DNA of 64,000 nucleotides, taken from contig NZ_JBEPSJ010000001.1 of NCBI RefSeq assembly GCF_040548875.1, positions 62,001 through 126,000 on the forward strand. The letters are read 5' to 3'. Under the pieces are notes generated by a model that did not search any database, was not told the origin of the DNA, and saw only the letters and a program-made list of their open reading frames with translations. Both the position numbers and the translations under genes were made by a program. The DNA comes from Conyzicola nivalis_A. GTDB lineage: Bacteria > Actinomycetota > Actinomycetes > Actinomycetales > Microbacteriaceae. The first letter of the stretch is position 1. Each line of letters starts with the position of its first letter. Positions 18,645-26,599 of this stretch are shown here, in pieces.

Positions 18645-20195
18645 TCAGCGCTGTCGCAGCGCCTTCAGCACGACCAGCACCGAGACCAGCGCGCCGGCGA
18701 CCGCCGCGAACTCCTTGCCGGTGCGCGGCAGGGTGAGCAGGCCTGTAGCCGCGGCGACGGTGCGCGGCTCGACGAACCGCATCAGGCCCTCGGCGCCGTT
18801 GCGGCGGCCGATGCCCGACTGCTTCATGCCGCCCATCGGGGCGTCGACGCTCGAGAATGTGGCTCGGTAGCCCTCGTTGACGTTGACGCTGCCCGCGTCG
18901 AGCCGTTCGGCCACGCGTCGGCCGTGCGCCAGCGACCCGCTGAAGACCGACGCGTTCAGGCCGTACTCCGACGCGTTCGCCAGCGCCACAGCCTCGTCTT
19001 CGCTCTGCACGACGTGGATCGCGACGACGGGCCCGAACGTCTCCTCGCGCGCGCAGAGCATGTCGTCGGTGACGGCGGCGAGCACGGTCGGCTCGTAGAA
19101 GAACGGTCCGAGGTCGGGTCGCGCCCTTCCGCCCGCGAGCAGCATGGCGCCCTTCGCGACGGCGTCGTCGACGTGCGCCGAGACCCGTTCGAGCTGCGCC
19201 GCCGAGGTGAGCGATCCGACATCGGTGGAGTAGTCGAAGGCGCCGCCCTGCTTCAGCTGCCTGACCCGCTCGACGAAGGCGCGGGTGAAGGAGTCGGCGA
19301 CGTGCCGCAGCACGTAGACACGTTCGATCGACACGCACAGCTGCCCCATCGACGAGTAGCAGCTGTACACCGCGTCGGCCGCCGCAGCGGCCGGGTCGAC
19401 GTCGTCGAGCACGATCAGCGGGTTCTTGCCGCCGAGCTCGAGGGAGGCGCCGATGAGGCGCTCGGCCGCACGCACCCCCACCTTCCTGCCCGTGGCCGTC
19501 GAGCCGGTGAAGCACACGTAGTCCGAGACATCCACGACCGCATTTCCGATCTCGTCTCCGTCGCCGGCGACGACGGGCCACAGCGCCTCGGGCACACCGG
19601 CGTCGATGAAGGCGCGGCGGGAGGCGAGGATGCTGAGCGCGCCCTGGTTGTCGGCCTTCTGCACGACGGCGTTTCCGGCGGCGAGGGCTGGCACGACGTC
19701 CATGAGCGAGAGGCTGAGCGGATAGTTCCACGGGGTGATCACGCCGACCAGGCCCTTCGGCTTGTAGCCCACGCGGGTCGACACGACGAGGGGGATGCCC
19801 GACCTGCGGCGCCGCGTGGCGAGCACGGATCGGGCGGCGACCGCGTAGTAGCGGGTCACGCTCGCGCCGCTGAACACCTCCTCGAAGGCCTGCCCACGGG
19901 TCTTGCCCGTCTCCGACTGCAGCGCGTCCATCAGCTCCTCCCGGCGCTCGAGCAGCAGGTCGTGCGCCCTGAGCAGCACCGCGCGACGGTGCGCGAACCC
20001 GGCGGCACGCCAGGCGCGCTGCGCGACCCTCGCCGCGGTCGCGGCGTCGACCACGTCGCCCGCCGAACCGAGCGGAAGCTCGTGCAGGAGCTCGCCGGTG
20101 AACGGCGCCAGCACTCGCGCCGTGGCGCCGGAGAAGTGGACGAGATCGCGGGCGAGGTCGGAGATCCGGACTGAATCGAGGGAAGAAGCTGGCAT
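18645..20195 (-). CDS. Aldehyde dehydrogenase (succinic semialdehyde dehydrogenase-like) with hydrophobic C-terminal tail
   Basis: A 516-residue NAD(P)-dependent aldehyde dehydrogenase. The catalytic Cys287 is in SSMGQLCVSIERV, the general base Glu253 is in LELGGKNPL, and the cofactor loop is FTGSTATG. The C-terminal NEGYRATFSSVDAPMGGMKQ region is typical of actinobacterial GabD2-like enzymes. The last 20 or so residues (EFAAVAGALVSVLVVLK then ALRQR) form a hydrophobic segment with a basic end that could anchor the enzyme to the membrane. The start at 20195 has a TACGCT hexamer six bases upstream. It is divergent from the transporter and lyase genes, suggesting it handles an aldehyde from that pathway. 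Confidence 0.88.
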   Translation of the reverse strand: MPASSLDSVRISDLARDLVHFSGATARVLAPFTGELLHELPLGSAGDVVDAATAARVAQRAWRAAGFAHRRAVLLRAHDLLLERREELMDALQSETGKTRGQAFEEVFSGASVTRYYAVAARSVLATRRRRSGIPLVVSTRVGYKPKGLVGVITPWNYPLSLSLMDVVPALAAGNAVVQKADNQGALSILASRRAFIDAGVPEALWPVVAGDGDEIGNAVVDVSDYVCFTGSTATGRKVGVRAAERLIGASLELGGKNPLIVLDDVDPAAAAADAVYSCYSSMGQLCVSIERVYVLRHVADSFTRAFVERVRQLKQGGAFDYSTDVGSLTSAAQLERVSAHVDDAVAKGAMLLAGGRARPDLGPFFYEPTVLAAVTDDMLCAREETFGPVVAIHVVQSEDEAVALANASEYGLNASVFSGSLAHGRRVAERLDAGSVNVNEGYRATFSSVDAPMGGMKQSGIGRRNGAEGLMRFVEPRTVAAATGLLTLPRTGKEFAAVAGALVSVLVVLKALRQR

Positions 20196-20201
20196 GGCAT
20201 C

Positions 20202-20238
20202 AGCGTAGACCGGAGCGCCGCTCAACTGGTTGTAGGCT
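20202..20238. promoter_or_regulatory. Back-to-back leaderless promoters of the aldehyde dehydrogenase and MFS genes
   Basis: Minus-strand TACGCT (20202-20207) lies six bases from the dehydrogenase ATG, and plus-strand TAGGCT (20233-20238) lies six bases from the transporter ATG, within a 49-base gap. Confidence 0.55.
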
Positions 20239-20244
20239 CCCAAA

Positions 20245-21603
20245 ATGAGTGCTGCAGAGTCGCCGCTTTCGAGAAGGACCATCGCCGCGTACGCCGTCGG
20301 ATCGCTCGGCACGGGAGGGTTCTCCACCCTGCCCGGGCTCGTGCTGGTCTACTACCTGACCGACACCCTCGGCATCGCCGCCCTCGCCGCGGGCGCACTC
20401 GTCGCCGTGGCGAAGATCTGGGACGTCGTGATCGACCCGGTGATCGGCGCGCGCAGCGACCGGTCTCTCGCCGTCACCGGGTCGCGACGCCGGTACATGG
20501 TGCTCGGCGCGCTGCTGCTGCCGCTGTTCTTCGTGCTCACCTTCGCGGTTCCGCCCGCTCTCGGCTCGGCAGCGTCGTGGGTGTGGGTGCTCGTCGCGTT
20601 CACGGCCGCCGCCACCGCCTTCAGCCTGTTCCAGGTGCCGTACATCGCTCTGCCCGCCGAGCTGACGGGCGACTACGACCAGCGCACCCGGCTGGTGTCG
20701 GTTCGGGTGGTCGTGCTCACGGTGGCGATCCTGCTTTTCGGTGCGGGCGGCCCGGCGCTGCGCGAGCTCGGGGGAGCGGACGAGCACCTCGGCTACCTGA
20801 TCATGGCGGTGGTCGCCGGGCTCGTGATCGGGGCCGGGCTGTTCGTGGCGTCGTTCGTCGCGGCCAAGCGGCAGACGACGGATGCCCCGGCCGTGTCGGT
20901 CGCGCAGAGCTTCCGTTCCGGCGTGGTCGTCCTGCGCCGCAGCCAGCCGTTCCGCGCACTGCTGGGCGCCTTCGCCCTGCAGGGCCTCGCCACGGGGCTG
21001 ATGCTCGCCGGCGCGCAGTACGTGGCGACGTGGGTTCTCGAGTCGCAGGCCGCCGTGACCCTGTTGTTCATCGCGCTCATCGCCCCGGCGGTGCTGTTCG
21101 CGCCGGTGTGGCAGGCGGTGTCGCGCCGCGTCGGCAAGGAACGGGCGTTCGTCGCGGCGTCGCTGCTCTTCGCCCTTGCCGCCCTCGCGCTGACGACGTT
21201 GCTGGCGGCGCCGGGCGACTGGGTGTACCTGCCGGTGGCGCTCGCCGGGGCCGGCTTCGCGGGCATGCAGTCGCTGCCGCTGTCGATGCTGCCCGACGTG
21301 ATCTCCACCGATGCCGCCAGTCACGGCGGTTCGGCCGCTGGGACGTTCGGCGGCGTGTGGACGGCGGGGGAGACGACCGGCATGGCGCTCGGCGCCACCG
21401 CGCTGACCGTGGTGCTCGCGGTCACCGGATACGTCGACTCCGTCGCCGGCCAGACTGTGGCCCAGCCGCCGGCGGCGATCGCCGGCATCGTCGTGAGCTT
21501 CAGCATCGTGCCCGCAGCCCTCGTCGTGGTGAGCCTGTGGGCCTTCTCCCGCTACCCGCTGCGCAGGAACACCGTCGACCGACCCGTGGAGGCACGCACA
21601 TGA
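20245..21603 (+). CDS. MFS transporter of the GPH (MFS_2) family
   Basis: A 452-residue protein with about twelve transmembrane helices. The helix II motif KIWDVVIDPVIGARSDR (Asp60 and Asp64) is the signature of the glycoside-pentoside-hexuronide cation symporters, a family that also includes the animal lysophospholipid/S1P carriers MFSD2A and MFSD2B. Direction and substrate are unknown. The stop codon overlaps the ATG of the following lyase gene (four bases), so the two products very likely act on the same compound. Confidence 0.88.
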   Translation: MSAAESPLSRRTIAAYAVGSLGTGGFSTLPGLVLVYYLTDTLGIAALAAGALVAVAKIWDVVIDPVIGARSDRSLAVTGSRRRYMVLGALLLPLFFVLTFAVPPALGSAASWVWVLVAFTAAATAFSLFQVPYIALPAELTGDYDQRTRLVSVRVVVLTVAILLFGAGGPALRELGGADEHLGYLIMAVVAGLVIGAGLFVASFVAAKRQTTDAPAVSVAQSFRSGVVVLRRSQPFRALLGAFALQGLATGLMLAGAQYVATWVLESQAAVTLLFIALIAPAVLFAPVWQAVSRRVGKERAFVAASLLFALAALALTTLLAAPGDWVYLPVALAGAGFAGMQSLPLSMLPDVISTDAASHGGSAAGTFGGVWTAGETTGMALGATALTVVLAVTGYVDSVAGQTVAQPPAAIAGIVVSFSIVPAALVVVSLWAFSRYPLRRNTVDRPVEART

Positions 21604-23075
21604 CCGTTTTCGCCGAGCACCCCGACTCCGTGCTGGCTCGGCTGGCCGCGCTGCGTGCCGCCGACGCGCCGACCCACGGCGGGCACGTGCTCTCGTACGT
21701 GTACGACTCGGGGCTCTCCGAGATCGACGAGCTCGCGGCATCCGCCATGCGTCTCGTCCAGCCGGTCAACGGGCTCGACCCGACGACCTTCACCTCGGTC
21801 GCGGTCATGGAGCGCGAGGTCGTCGGCTTCGCCCGCGCCCTGCTCGGCGGCGATTCCGACGTCGTCGGCAGCGTCACGACGGGAGGCACCGAGAGCTGCC
21901 TGCTCGCGGTGAAGACCGCCCGCGACAACTGGGTCGGCGACGGCGCCCCGCGGCTGCTCGCGCCGGTGACGGTGCACGCCGCCTTCCACAAGGCGGCCCA
22001 CTACTTCGGGCTCGTCCTCGACCTGGTGCCCGTGGGCTCCGACGGGCGGGTCTCGGCCGATGCGATGGTCGAGCGGATGGCGCCCGACGTGGCGCTGGTG
22101 GTGGTATCTGCGCCGTCCTATCCGCACGCGGCCATGGACCCGGTCGCGGAGGTCGCGGCGGCGGCGCTCGAGCGCGGCATCGACTGCCACGTCGACGCCT
22201 GCATCGGCGGTTGTGTGCTGCCGTTCTGGGGCGGTCTGTCATCGTGGGACCTGCGCGTGCCCGGTGTCACGAGCCTCTCCGCCGACCTGCACAAGTTCGG
22301 CTACGCGCCGAAGGGCGCCTCGGTGCTGCTCACCCGGGGTCGCGACCGCCAGCGCGGGCAGTACTTCGCGACGACACGGTGGCCCGGCTACCCGGTGGTG
22401 AACGCCACCATGCTCGGCTCGAAGTCGGCCGGAGCCCTCGCCGCGGCGTGGGCGATCGTGCACGCTCTCGGCCGCGACGGCCTCGCGACCCTCGCCGCCT
22501 CGTGCGAACGGTCGACAGCGGCGCTCAAAGATCTCGTCGACGGCATCGAGGGGCTACGTGTCGTCGGCATGCCCGTCGGCCCGCTGCTGGCCGTCGCGGC
22601 CGACGAGTCCGTCGCGCCGGAGCGCCGCGTCGACCCGCATCACTGGGCCGACCGGGTGCGGGCCCATGGCTGGCTGCTGCAGCTGCAGCCCGGGTTCACG
22701 CAGGCTGACGGATCACGCCTCCCGCACACGACGCACCTGACGGTCACCCCGGTCACCGAGCGAGTGCTGGACGAGCTGACGGCGGCCCTGACGCTCGCGG
22801 CCGACGAGGTGCGCGGCGTGCCCGCTGTGACCGCGGAACAGGTGTTCGGCGCGCTGCCGCCCGCCGTCGCCGCGGGGCTCGCCTCGCCCGACGCGCCGCC
22901 GCTCGACGCCCAGACGGCGTTCGCGCTGCTCGGCCTGATCGGGCTCGACGACGGCTCGGACGGGCTGCCCGAACGCATGGCGCCCCTCCTCGCACTCATC
23001 GAGGCGCTGCCGGCCCCGCTCACCGAGCGACTGCTGGTCGAGCTGCTGGCGCGGCTGGTGGAGCCGCGCGGCTAG
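21600..23075 (+). CDS. PLP-dependent lyase of the sphingosine-1-phosphate lyase family
   Basis: A 491-residue group II PLP decarboxylase-fold enzyme. Stretches match the S1P lyase branch closely: TTGGTESCLLAVKTARD (residues 93-109), VHAAFHKAAHYFG (125-137), YPHAAMDPV, HVDACIGGCVLPF and GVTSLSADLHKFGYAPKG, with PLP Lys232. Known members cleave phosphorylated sphingoid bases to a fatty aldehyde and phosphoethanolamine; other bacterial members may act on amino acids. Overlap with the MFS gene, and an aldehyde dehydrogenase transcribed divergently, fit a pathway that yields an aldehyde. Confidence 0.87.
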   Translation: MTVFAEHPDSVLARLAALRAADAPTHGGHVLSYVYDSGLSEIDELAASAMRLVQPVNGLDPTTFTSVAVMEREVVGFARALLGGDSDVVGSVTTGGTESCLLAVKTARDNWVGDGAPRLLAPVTVHAAFHKAAHYFGLVLDLVPVGSDGRVSADAMVERMAPDVALVVVSAPSYPHAAMDPVAEVAAAALERGIDCHVDACIGGCVLPFWGGLSSWDLRVPGVTSLSADLHKFGYAPKGASVLLTRGRDRQRGQYFATTRWPGYPVVNATMLGSKSAGALAAAWAIVHALGRDGLATLAASCERSTAALKDLVDGIEGLRVVGMPVGPLLAVAADESVAPERRVDPHHWADRVRAHGWLLQLQPGFTQADGSRLPHTTHLTVTPVTERVLDELTAALTLAADEVRGVPAVTAEQVFGALPPAVAAGLASPDAPPLDAQTAFALLGLIGLDDGSDGLPERMAPLLALIEALPAPLTERLLVELLARLVEPRG

Positions 23076-23100
23076 ACGTCGACCGCCCGCCGGGCACGGC

Positions 23101-24027
23101 TCAGCCGGCGGGCAGCGTCTCGTGCTCCTTGCGGAACCGCTCGGCCTCGGCCCGCAGCGCCTCGACCACGAGTCGCACCGAGGGGCGCTCCGCCCGGTCG
23201 GGCCGCAGCAGAGCCGAGATCTGCCGCAGGGCGCGCACGCCGGTGAGCGGCCGGGTGACCAGTCCGTTCTCGTGGTCGCGGGTCGTGTAGCGGGGCAGGA
23301 TCGCGATGCCGTGGCCCGCCGCCACGATCGCCTCCACGATGCCGTTGTCGAGGAAGCGCTGGCCGACCCGCGCCGGAACGCCGTTGGCCGCCTCGATCTG
23401 GCGCAGGATGCGGTCGTAGGGAAAGCCGAGGGGCACCCCCACCCAGGTCTCGTCGACGAGGTCCTTGGGCGAGAGGGTGCGCTTCTCCGACAGCGGGTGG
23501 CCCTCGGGCAGCGCGACGTCGAGCGGCTCCGTCATGAGCGGCACGACGGCGAGGCCGCGCTCGCGCCAGGAGGGGAGGATGGACGGCGCGTCGGCGACGA
23601 CGATGTCGAAGTCGGGGGTCAGGTCGGCGAAGTCGGGCAGCAGAGGGTCCTGGTCGGTGCAGCTGAGTTCGAGGCCGGGAACCTCGGCGATGGCCGACAG
23701 CAGACCGGGCAGCAGCATCTGCCCGCCGGTGGGGAAGATCGTCAGGGTCACGTCGCCGCGCGGCGCCTGCTTGAAGTCCTCCCACAGGGCGTCGGCGCGC
23801 TCGAGGGCGATCGCGACGTCGGTCGCGGTCTGCGCGAGCATCCGCCCGGCGCCGGTGAGCACGACCCCGCGTCCGCGCCTCTCGGTGAGCGGAATGCCGG
23901 CCTCGCGCTCCAGCACCTTGAGCTGCTGCGAAACAGCAGATGAGGTGCGGTTTGTCGCCGCGGCGACCGCGGTGATGCTTCCGCGCTCGGCCAGTTCGCG
24001 AAGCAGTTCCAAGCGCCGAACATCCAT
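23101..24027 (-). CDS. LysR family transcriptional regulator
   Basis: A 308-residue regulator. The winged helix-turn-helix is at residues 14-60 (SITAVAAATNRTSSAVSQQ), followed by a linker helix and a two-lobed effector-binding domain. It converges on the lyase gene (gap of 25 bases) and probably controls this cluster or the divergent small gene. A TAGCAT hexamer six bases ahead of the ATG points to a leaderless transcript, and the AT-rich region beyond it (24040-24100) could hold its operator. Confidence 0.9.
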   Translation of the reverse strand: MDVRRLELLRELAERGSITAVAAATNRTSSAVSQQLKVLEREAGIPLTERRGRGVVLTGAGRMLAQTATDVAIALERADALWEDFKQAPRGDVTLTIFPTGGQMLLPGLLSAIAEVPGLELSCTDQDPLLPDFADLTPDFDIVVADAPSILPSWRERGLAVVPLMTEPLDVALPEGHPLSEKRTLSPKDLVDETWVGVPLGFPYDRILRQIEAANGVPARVGQRFLDNGIVEAIVAAGHGIAILPRYTTRDHENGLVTRPLTGVRALRQISALLRPDRAERPSVRLVVEALRAEAERFRKEHETLPAG

Positions 24028-24033
24028 AAAGCA

Positions 24034-24039
24034 ATGCTA
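24034..24039 (-). promoter_or_regulatory. -10 hexamer for the LysR gene
   Basis: Minus-strand TAGCAT lies six bases from the ATG at 24027. The adjoining 24040-24100 stretch is unusually AT-rich for this genome and probably carries the divergent regulatory region. Confidence 0.45.
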
Positions 24040-24123
24040 CACAATGACCCAAGAAAGATTAGATTGTGCTAAAAAGTTGTCGGTTGTTGAATAGGGGGAG
24101 ACCTAGAGAGAGAACAACCCGAA

Positions 24124-24234
24124 ATGATCATCGAATTCGCCGTCATCGGCGCACTGTCCATCGCAGCAATCATCGGAGCCGTCGTCGTGACCGCCCGTGA
24201 CGGATACCGTCGCGTCCCGACCCGCCGCGCGTAG
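24124..24234 (+). CDS. Small single-pass membrane protein
   Basis: A 36-residue open frame. Residues 2-22 form one hydrophobic helix (IIEFAVIGALSIAAIIGAVV), and the tail is basic (ARDGYRRVPTRRA), predicting N-out, C-in topology. It is transcribed away from the LysR gene and ends 30 bases before a strong hairpin, so it looks like a real, independently terminated unit. GAGAGAG about twelve bases upstream is a weak ribosome site. The function is unknown. Confidence 0.6.
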   Translation: MIIEFAVIGALSIAAIIGAVVVTARDGYRRVPTRRA

Positions 24235-24264
24235 CCAGCCGCCGCGGCAGCAGCCGCGCAACCG

Positions 24265-24296
24265 GAGCGCAGTCCCGCCAGAGCGGGGCTGCGCTC
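24265..24296 (+). terminator. Hairpin terminator after the small membrane protein gene
   Basis: A 14-base stem (GAGCGCAGTCCCGC with its complement at 24283-24296, one G-T pair) has a CAGA loop. It lacks a clear T-run. Confidence 0.7.
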
Positions 24297-24335
24297 TCGT
24301 CGTTAACGAGGTGCACGGCGGGCGGATGCCGCGGC

Positions 24336-24863
24336 TCACGCCCGGCGGAACAGCCCGGGGTAGTCGACCACGAACCCGGCGTCGTCGATCGTGATGTCAC
24401 GCGCGAAGTCTCCGCCCTGCGACTCGAATCGGTAGCTGCGCTCGTCGAGGCGCCTGTAGCGCTGCGGGTCGGCGATGACGGTCAGCTGCGGCACGTCGAT
24501 GTACGCGGTCAGCACGTCGGCGCTCTCGCCCACCCGCAGGCCGAGCCGCCAGATCGGCAGGGTGTTGGTGAGCGGGGTCGCCGTGATGTCGACGTCGATT
24601 GCCCCGGCCAGGTGGTCGAGACGTGTTCCGTCGCCCTCCGTCCAGCCGCCGAGACCGTCGCCGATGAGCACGAGGTCGCCCTCCTCGGTGGCCACCCGCA
24701 CGAACCGGGTCGCCCAGCTCGCGTCGGTGTCGATCGAGTAGCGGGTGAGCACCGCGTCGTCGATCGAGCTGTCGATCTGCCCGTCGGCGTGGGAGCCCTC
24801 GGCCGACATGGTCACCGTGGTGTTCTCGACGGTGTCGGTTCCGATCCAGTGCAATTGCATCAT
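24336..24863 (-). CDS. Putative glycolipid-binding family protein
   Basis: A 175-residue cytosolic protein resembling the putative glycolipid-binding family (PF06475; Pseudomonas PA1994 type). Typical features are the GDGLGGWTEGDG turn, DVDITATPLTNTLPIWRL in the middle, and a C-terminal VDYPGLFRR. There is no signal peptide. Ligand and role are unproven in this family. It is monocistronic, downstream of mrp with a 36-base gap. Confidence 0.8.
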   Translation of the reverse strand: MMQLHWIGTDTVENTTVTMSAEGSHADGQIDSSIDDAVLTRYSIDTDASWATRFVRVATEEGDLVLIGDGLGGWTEGDGTRLDHLAGAIDVDITATPLTNTLPIWRLGLRVGESADVLTAYIDVPQLTVIADPQRYRRLDERSYRFESQGGDFARDITIDDAGFVVDYPGLFRRA

Positions 24864-24899
24864 GGCTACGACCTAACCCGCGCCGGCACCGCGGCGCAA

Positions 24900-26087
24900 T
24901 CAGTTGACGGTGAAGCCCAGTTTGCGTCCGGCGAGACCGCGCGCCCGCACGGCGAGCTGTGCGGCGAGCTCGGTGATGGCGCGAGCGGCCGGCTCGTCCG
25001 GGTGCGTGAGCACGATCGGCCGGCCGGTGTCGCCGCCCTCGCGGAGGGCGATCGAGAGCGGGATCGAGGCGAGCACGGTCACCGGCTCCTCCGGCGTGGA
25101 GAGGCGAGCCGCGGCATCCGCCCCGCCCCCGCTGCCGAAGATGTCGAGGATCGAGCCGTCGGCCTGAGGGAGCCCGGCCATGTTCTCGACCACTCCGATG
25201 ACCTTCTGGCCGGTCTGGCGGGCGACGAGGGCGCTGCGTTCCGCGACCTCGGCGGCCGCGGGCTGCGGCGTCGTGACCACGATGATCTCGGCCTGGGGCA
25301 GCAGCTGGCCGATGGAGATGGCGATGTCTCCGGTGCCCGGGGGAAGGTCGAGCAGCAGGATGTCGAGGTCGCCGAAGTAGACGTCGGTGAGGAACTGCTG
25401 GATGGTGCGGTGCAGCATCGGCCCGCGCCAGGAGACCACCCTGTCTGCCGCCTGTCCTGAGCTCGTCGAAGGGACGAACATGCCGATGGAGATGACCTTC
25501 ACGTCGTGGGCGAGCGGCGGCAGGATCATCTCGTTCACCTGGGTGGGCTTGGCGCCGGCTATGCCCAGAATGCCGGGGATGGAGAACCCGAAGACGTCGG
25601 CGTCGACGATGCCGACCCGCAGGCCGCGGGCGGCGAGGGCCACGCCGAGGTTCGCGGTCAGAGTGGACTTGCCCACCCCGCCCTTTCCACTGGTCACGGC
25701 GTAGATGCGGGTGAGCGAGTCGGGGCCGAACTGCATCGTCTTGGCCCGGCCGCCGCGCAGCTTGTCGGTGAGGGCGTCGCGCTCGGCACGGGTCATGATC
25801 GTCACGTCGACGTCGACGGCCGAGACGCCGGGCACGGATGCCGCGGCCTCGCGTACATCGCGTTCGATGGTGTCGGCGGCCGGGCAGCCGACGATCGTGA
25901 GCTTGAGCGCGATGGAGGCGGTGCCGCCCTGCACACTCACGCCGCCGATCATGTCGAGCTCGACGATCGGCTTACGGATCTCGGGGTCGATGACGCGGCC
26001 GAGCGCCGAGAGCACCGTCGCCTCGGTCGCCGAGATTGTCGAATGCGTCGAAGGGGTCGAGTTCAGCGGCCGTGTGTCGTCACTCAA
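24900..26087 (-). CDS. mrp: Mrp/ApbC/NBP35 family ATPase (Fe-S cluster carrier)
   Basis: A 395-residue P-loop protein. The N-terminal 100 residues are a DUF59/MIP18-like domain, and the deviant Walker A SGKGGVGKST is at residues 133-142. The C-terminal CxxC of many Mrp proteins is absent (NMAGLPQADGS), as I recall for other actinobacterial members. Its role is Fe-S cluster loading or delivery. A seven-residue insertion (STSSGQA, 207-213) after IGMFVP is encoded by a dispersed repeat. TTG start overlapping the DUF1003 stop. It is the last gene of an overlapping operon. Confidence 0.92.
   Translation of the reverse strand: MSDDTRPLNSTPSTHSTISATEATVLSALGRVIDPEIRKPIVELDMIGGVSVQGGTASIALKLTIVGCPAADTIERDVREAAASVPGVSAVDVDVTIMTRAERDALTDKLRGGRAKTMQFGPDSLTRIYAVTSGKGGVGKSTLTANLGVALAARGLRVGIVDADVFGFSIPGILGIAGAKPTQVNEMILPPLAHDVKVISIGMFVPSTSSGQAADRVVSWRGPMLHRTIQQFLTDVYFGDLDILLLDLPPGTGDIAISIGQLLPQAEIIVVTTPQPAAAEVAERSALVARQTGQKVIGVVENMAGLPQADGSILDIFGSGGGADAAARLSTPEEPVTVLASIPLSIALREGGDTGRPIVLTHPDEPAARAITELAAQLAVRARGLAGRKLGFTVN
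25451..25473 (-). repeat. Short dispersed repeat inserted in frame in mrp
   Basis: This 23-base unit reads, on the minus strand, CCCTTCGACGAGCTCAGGAC plus AGG. It has an internal palindrome (GAGCTC) and is, from memory, a widespread small repeat of bacterial genomes whose translation typically gives PSTSSGQA. Here it adds about seven residues to Mrp without breaking the frame. Confidence 0.7.
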
Positions 26088-26599
26088 TCCGCGGTCTCTT
26101 TCGTGCCGTCGCGCTCGTCGAGCTCGGCGAGCAGTGCACGCAGTTCGCTACGGATGAAGTCCTTGCTCGCCATGTCGCGCATCGCCAGTCGCAGTGCCAC
26201 GACCTCGCGGGCCAGGTACTCGGTGTCGTTGAGGTTGCGTTCCGAGCGCTGCCGGTCCTGTTCGATCTGCACACGGTCGCGGTCGTCCTGACGGTTCTGC
26301 GCGAGCAGGATCAGCGGCGCGGCGTACGACGCCTGCAGCGACAGGATGAGCGTGAGCGCGGTGAAGCCGATCGCCGCGGAGTCGAAGCGGATGCCCTCGG
26401 GGGCGACCGTGTTGTAGATCATCCAGATGACGACGAAGACCGAGAGGCCAAAGAGGAACCACGGGGTCCCCATGCCGCGGGCGATCGACTCCGTGAACCG
26501 GCCGAACCGGTCCCGGCTCTCGAAGCGGAACGCGGTGCGCAGGCCCTTGGGGGAGTCGAGCCTGTTCTCGGCTCGGTTGATGCGGCTAGTGCGTGCCAT
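26084..26599 (-). CDS. DUF1003 membrane protein
   Basis: A 171-residue protein with two hydrophobic helices (residues about 47-67 and 78-103, the latter running into LILSLQASYAAPLILLAQNRQ), the core of the DUF1003 family. A charged, probably coiled-coil C-terminus follows. Its function is unknown. It overlaps the MgtE-like gene upstream by 14 bases and mrp downstream by four, so the three proteins are translationally linked. Confidence 0.9.
   Translation of the reverse strand: MARTSRINRAENRLDSPKGLRTAFRFESRDRFGRFTESIARGMGTPWFLFGLSVFVVIWMIYNTVAPEGIRFDSAAIGFTALTLILSLQASYAAPLILLAQNRQDDRDRVQIEQDRQRSERNLNDTEYLAREVVALRLAMRDMASKDFIRSELRALLAELDERDGTKETAD

Noticed and set aside
20200..21741. 513-residue minus-strand frame over the MFS gene
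   Set aside because: Arg/His/Gln-rich shadow; the MFS frame has a clear transporter pattern.
26040..26065. Second full copy of the mrp dispersed repeat
   Set aside because: Only about ten bases match before the sequence diverges, too little to call.
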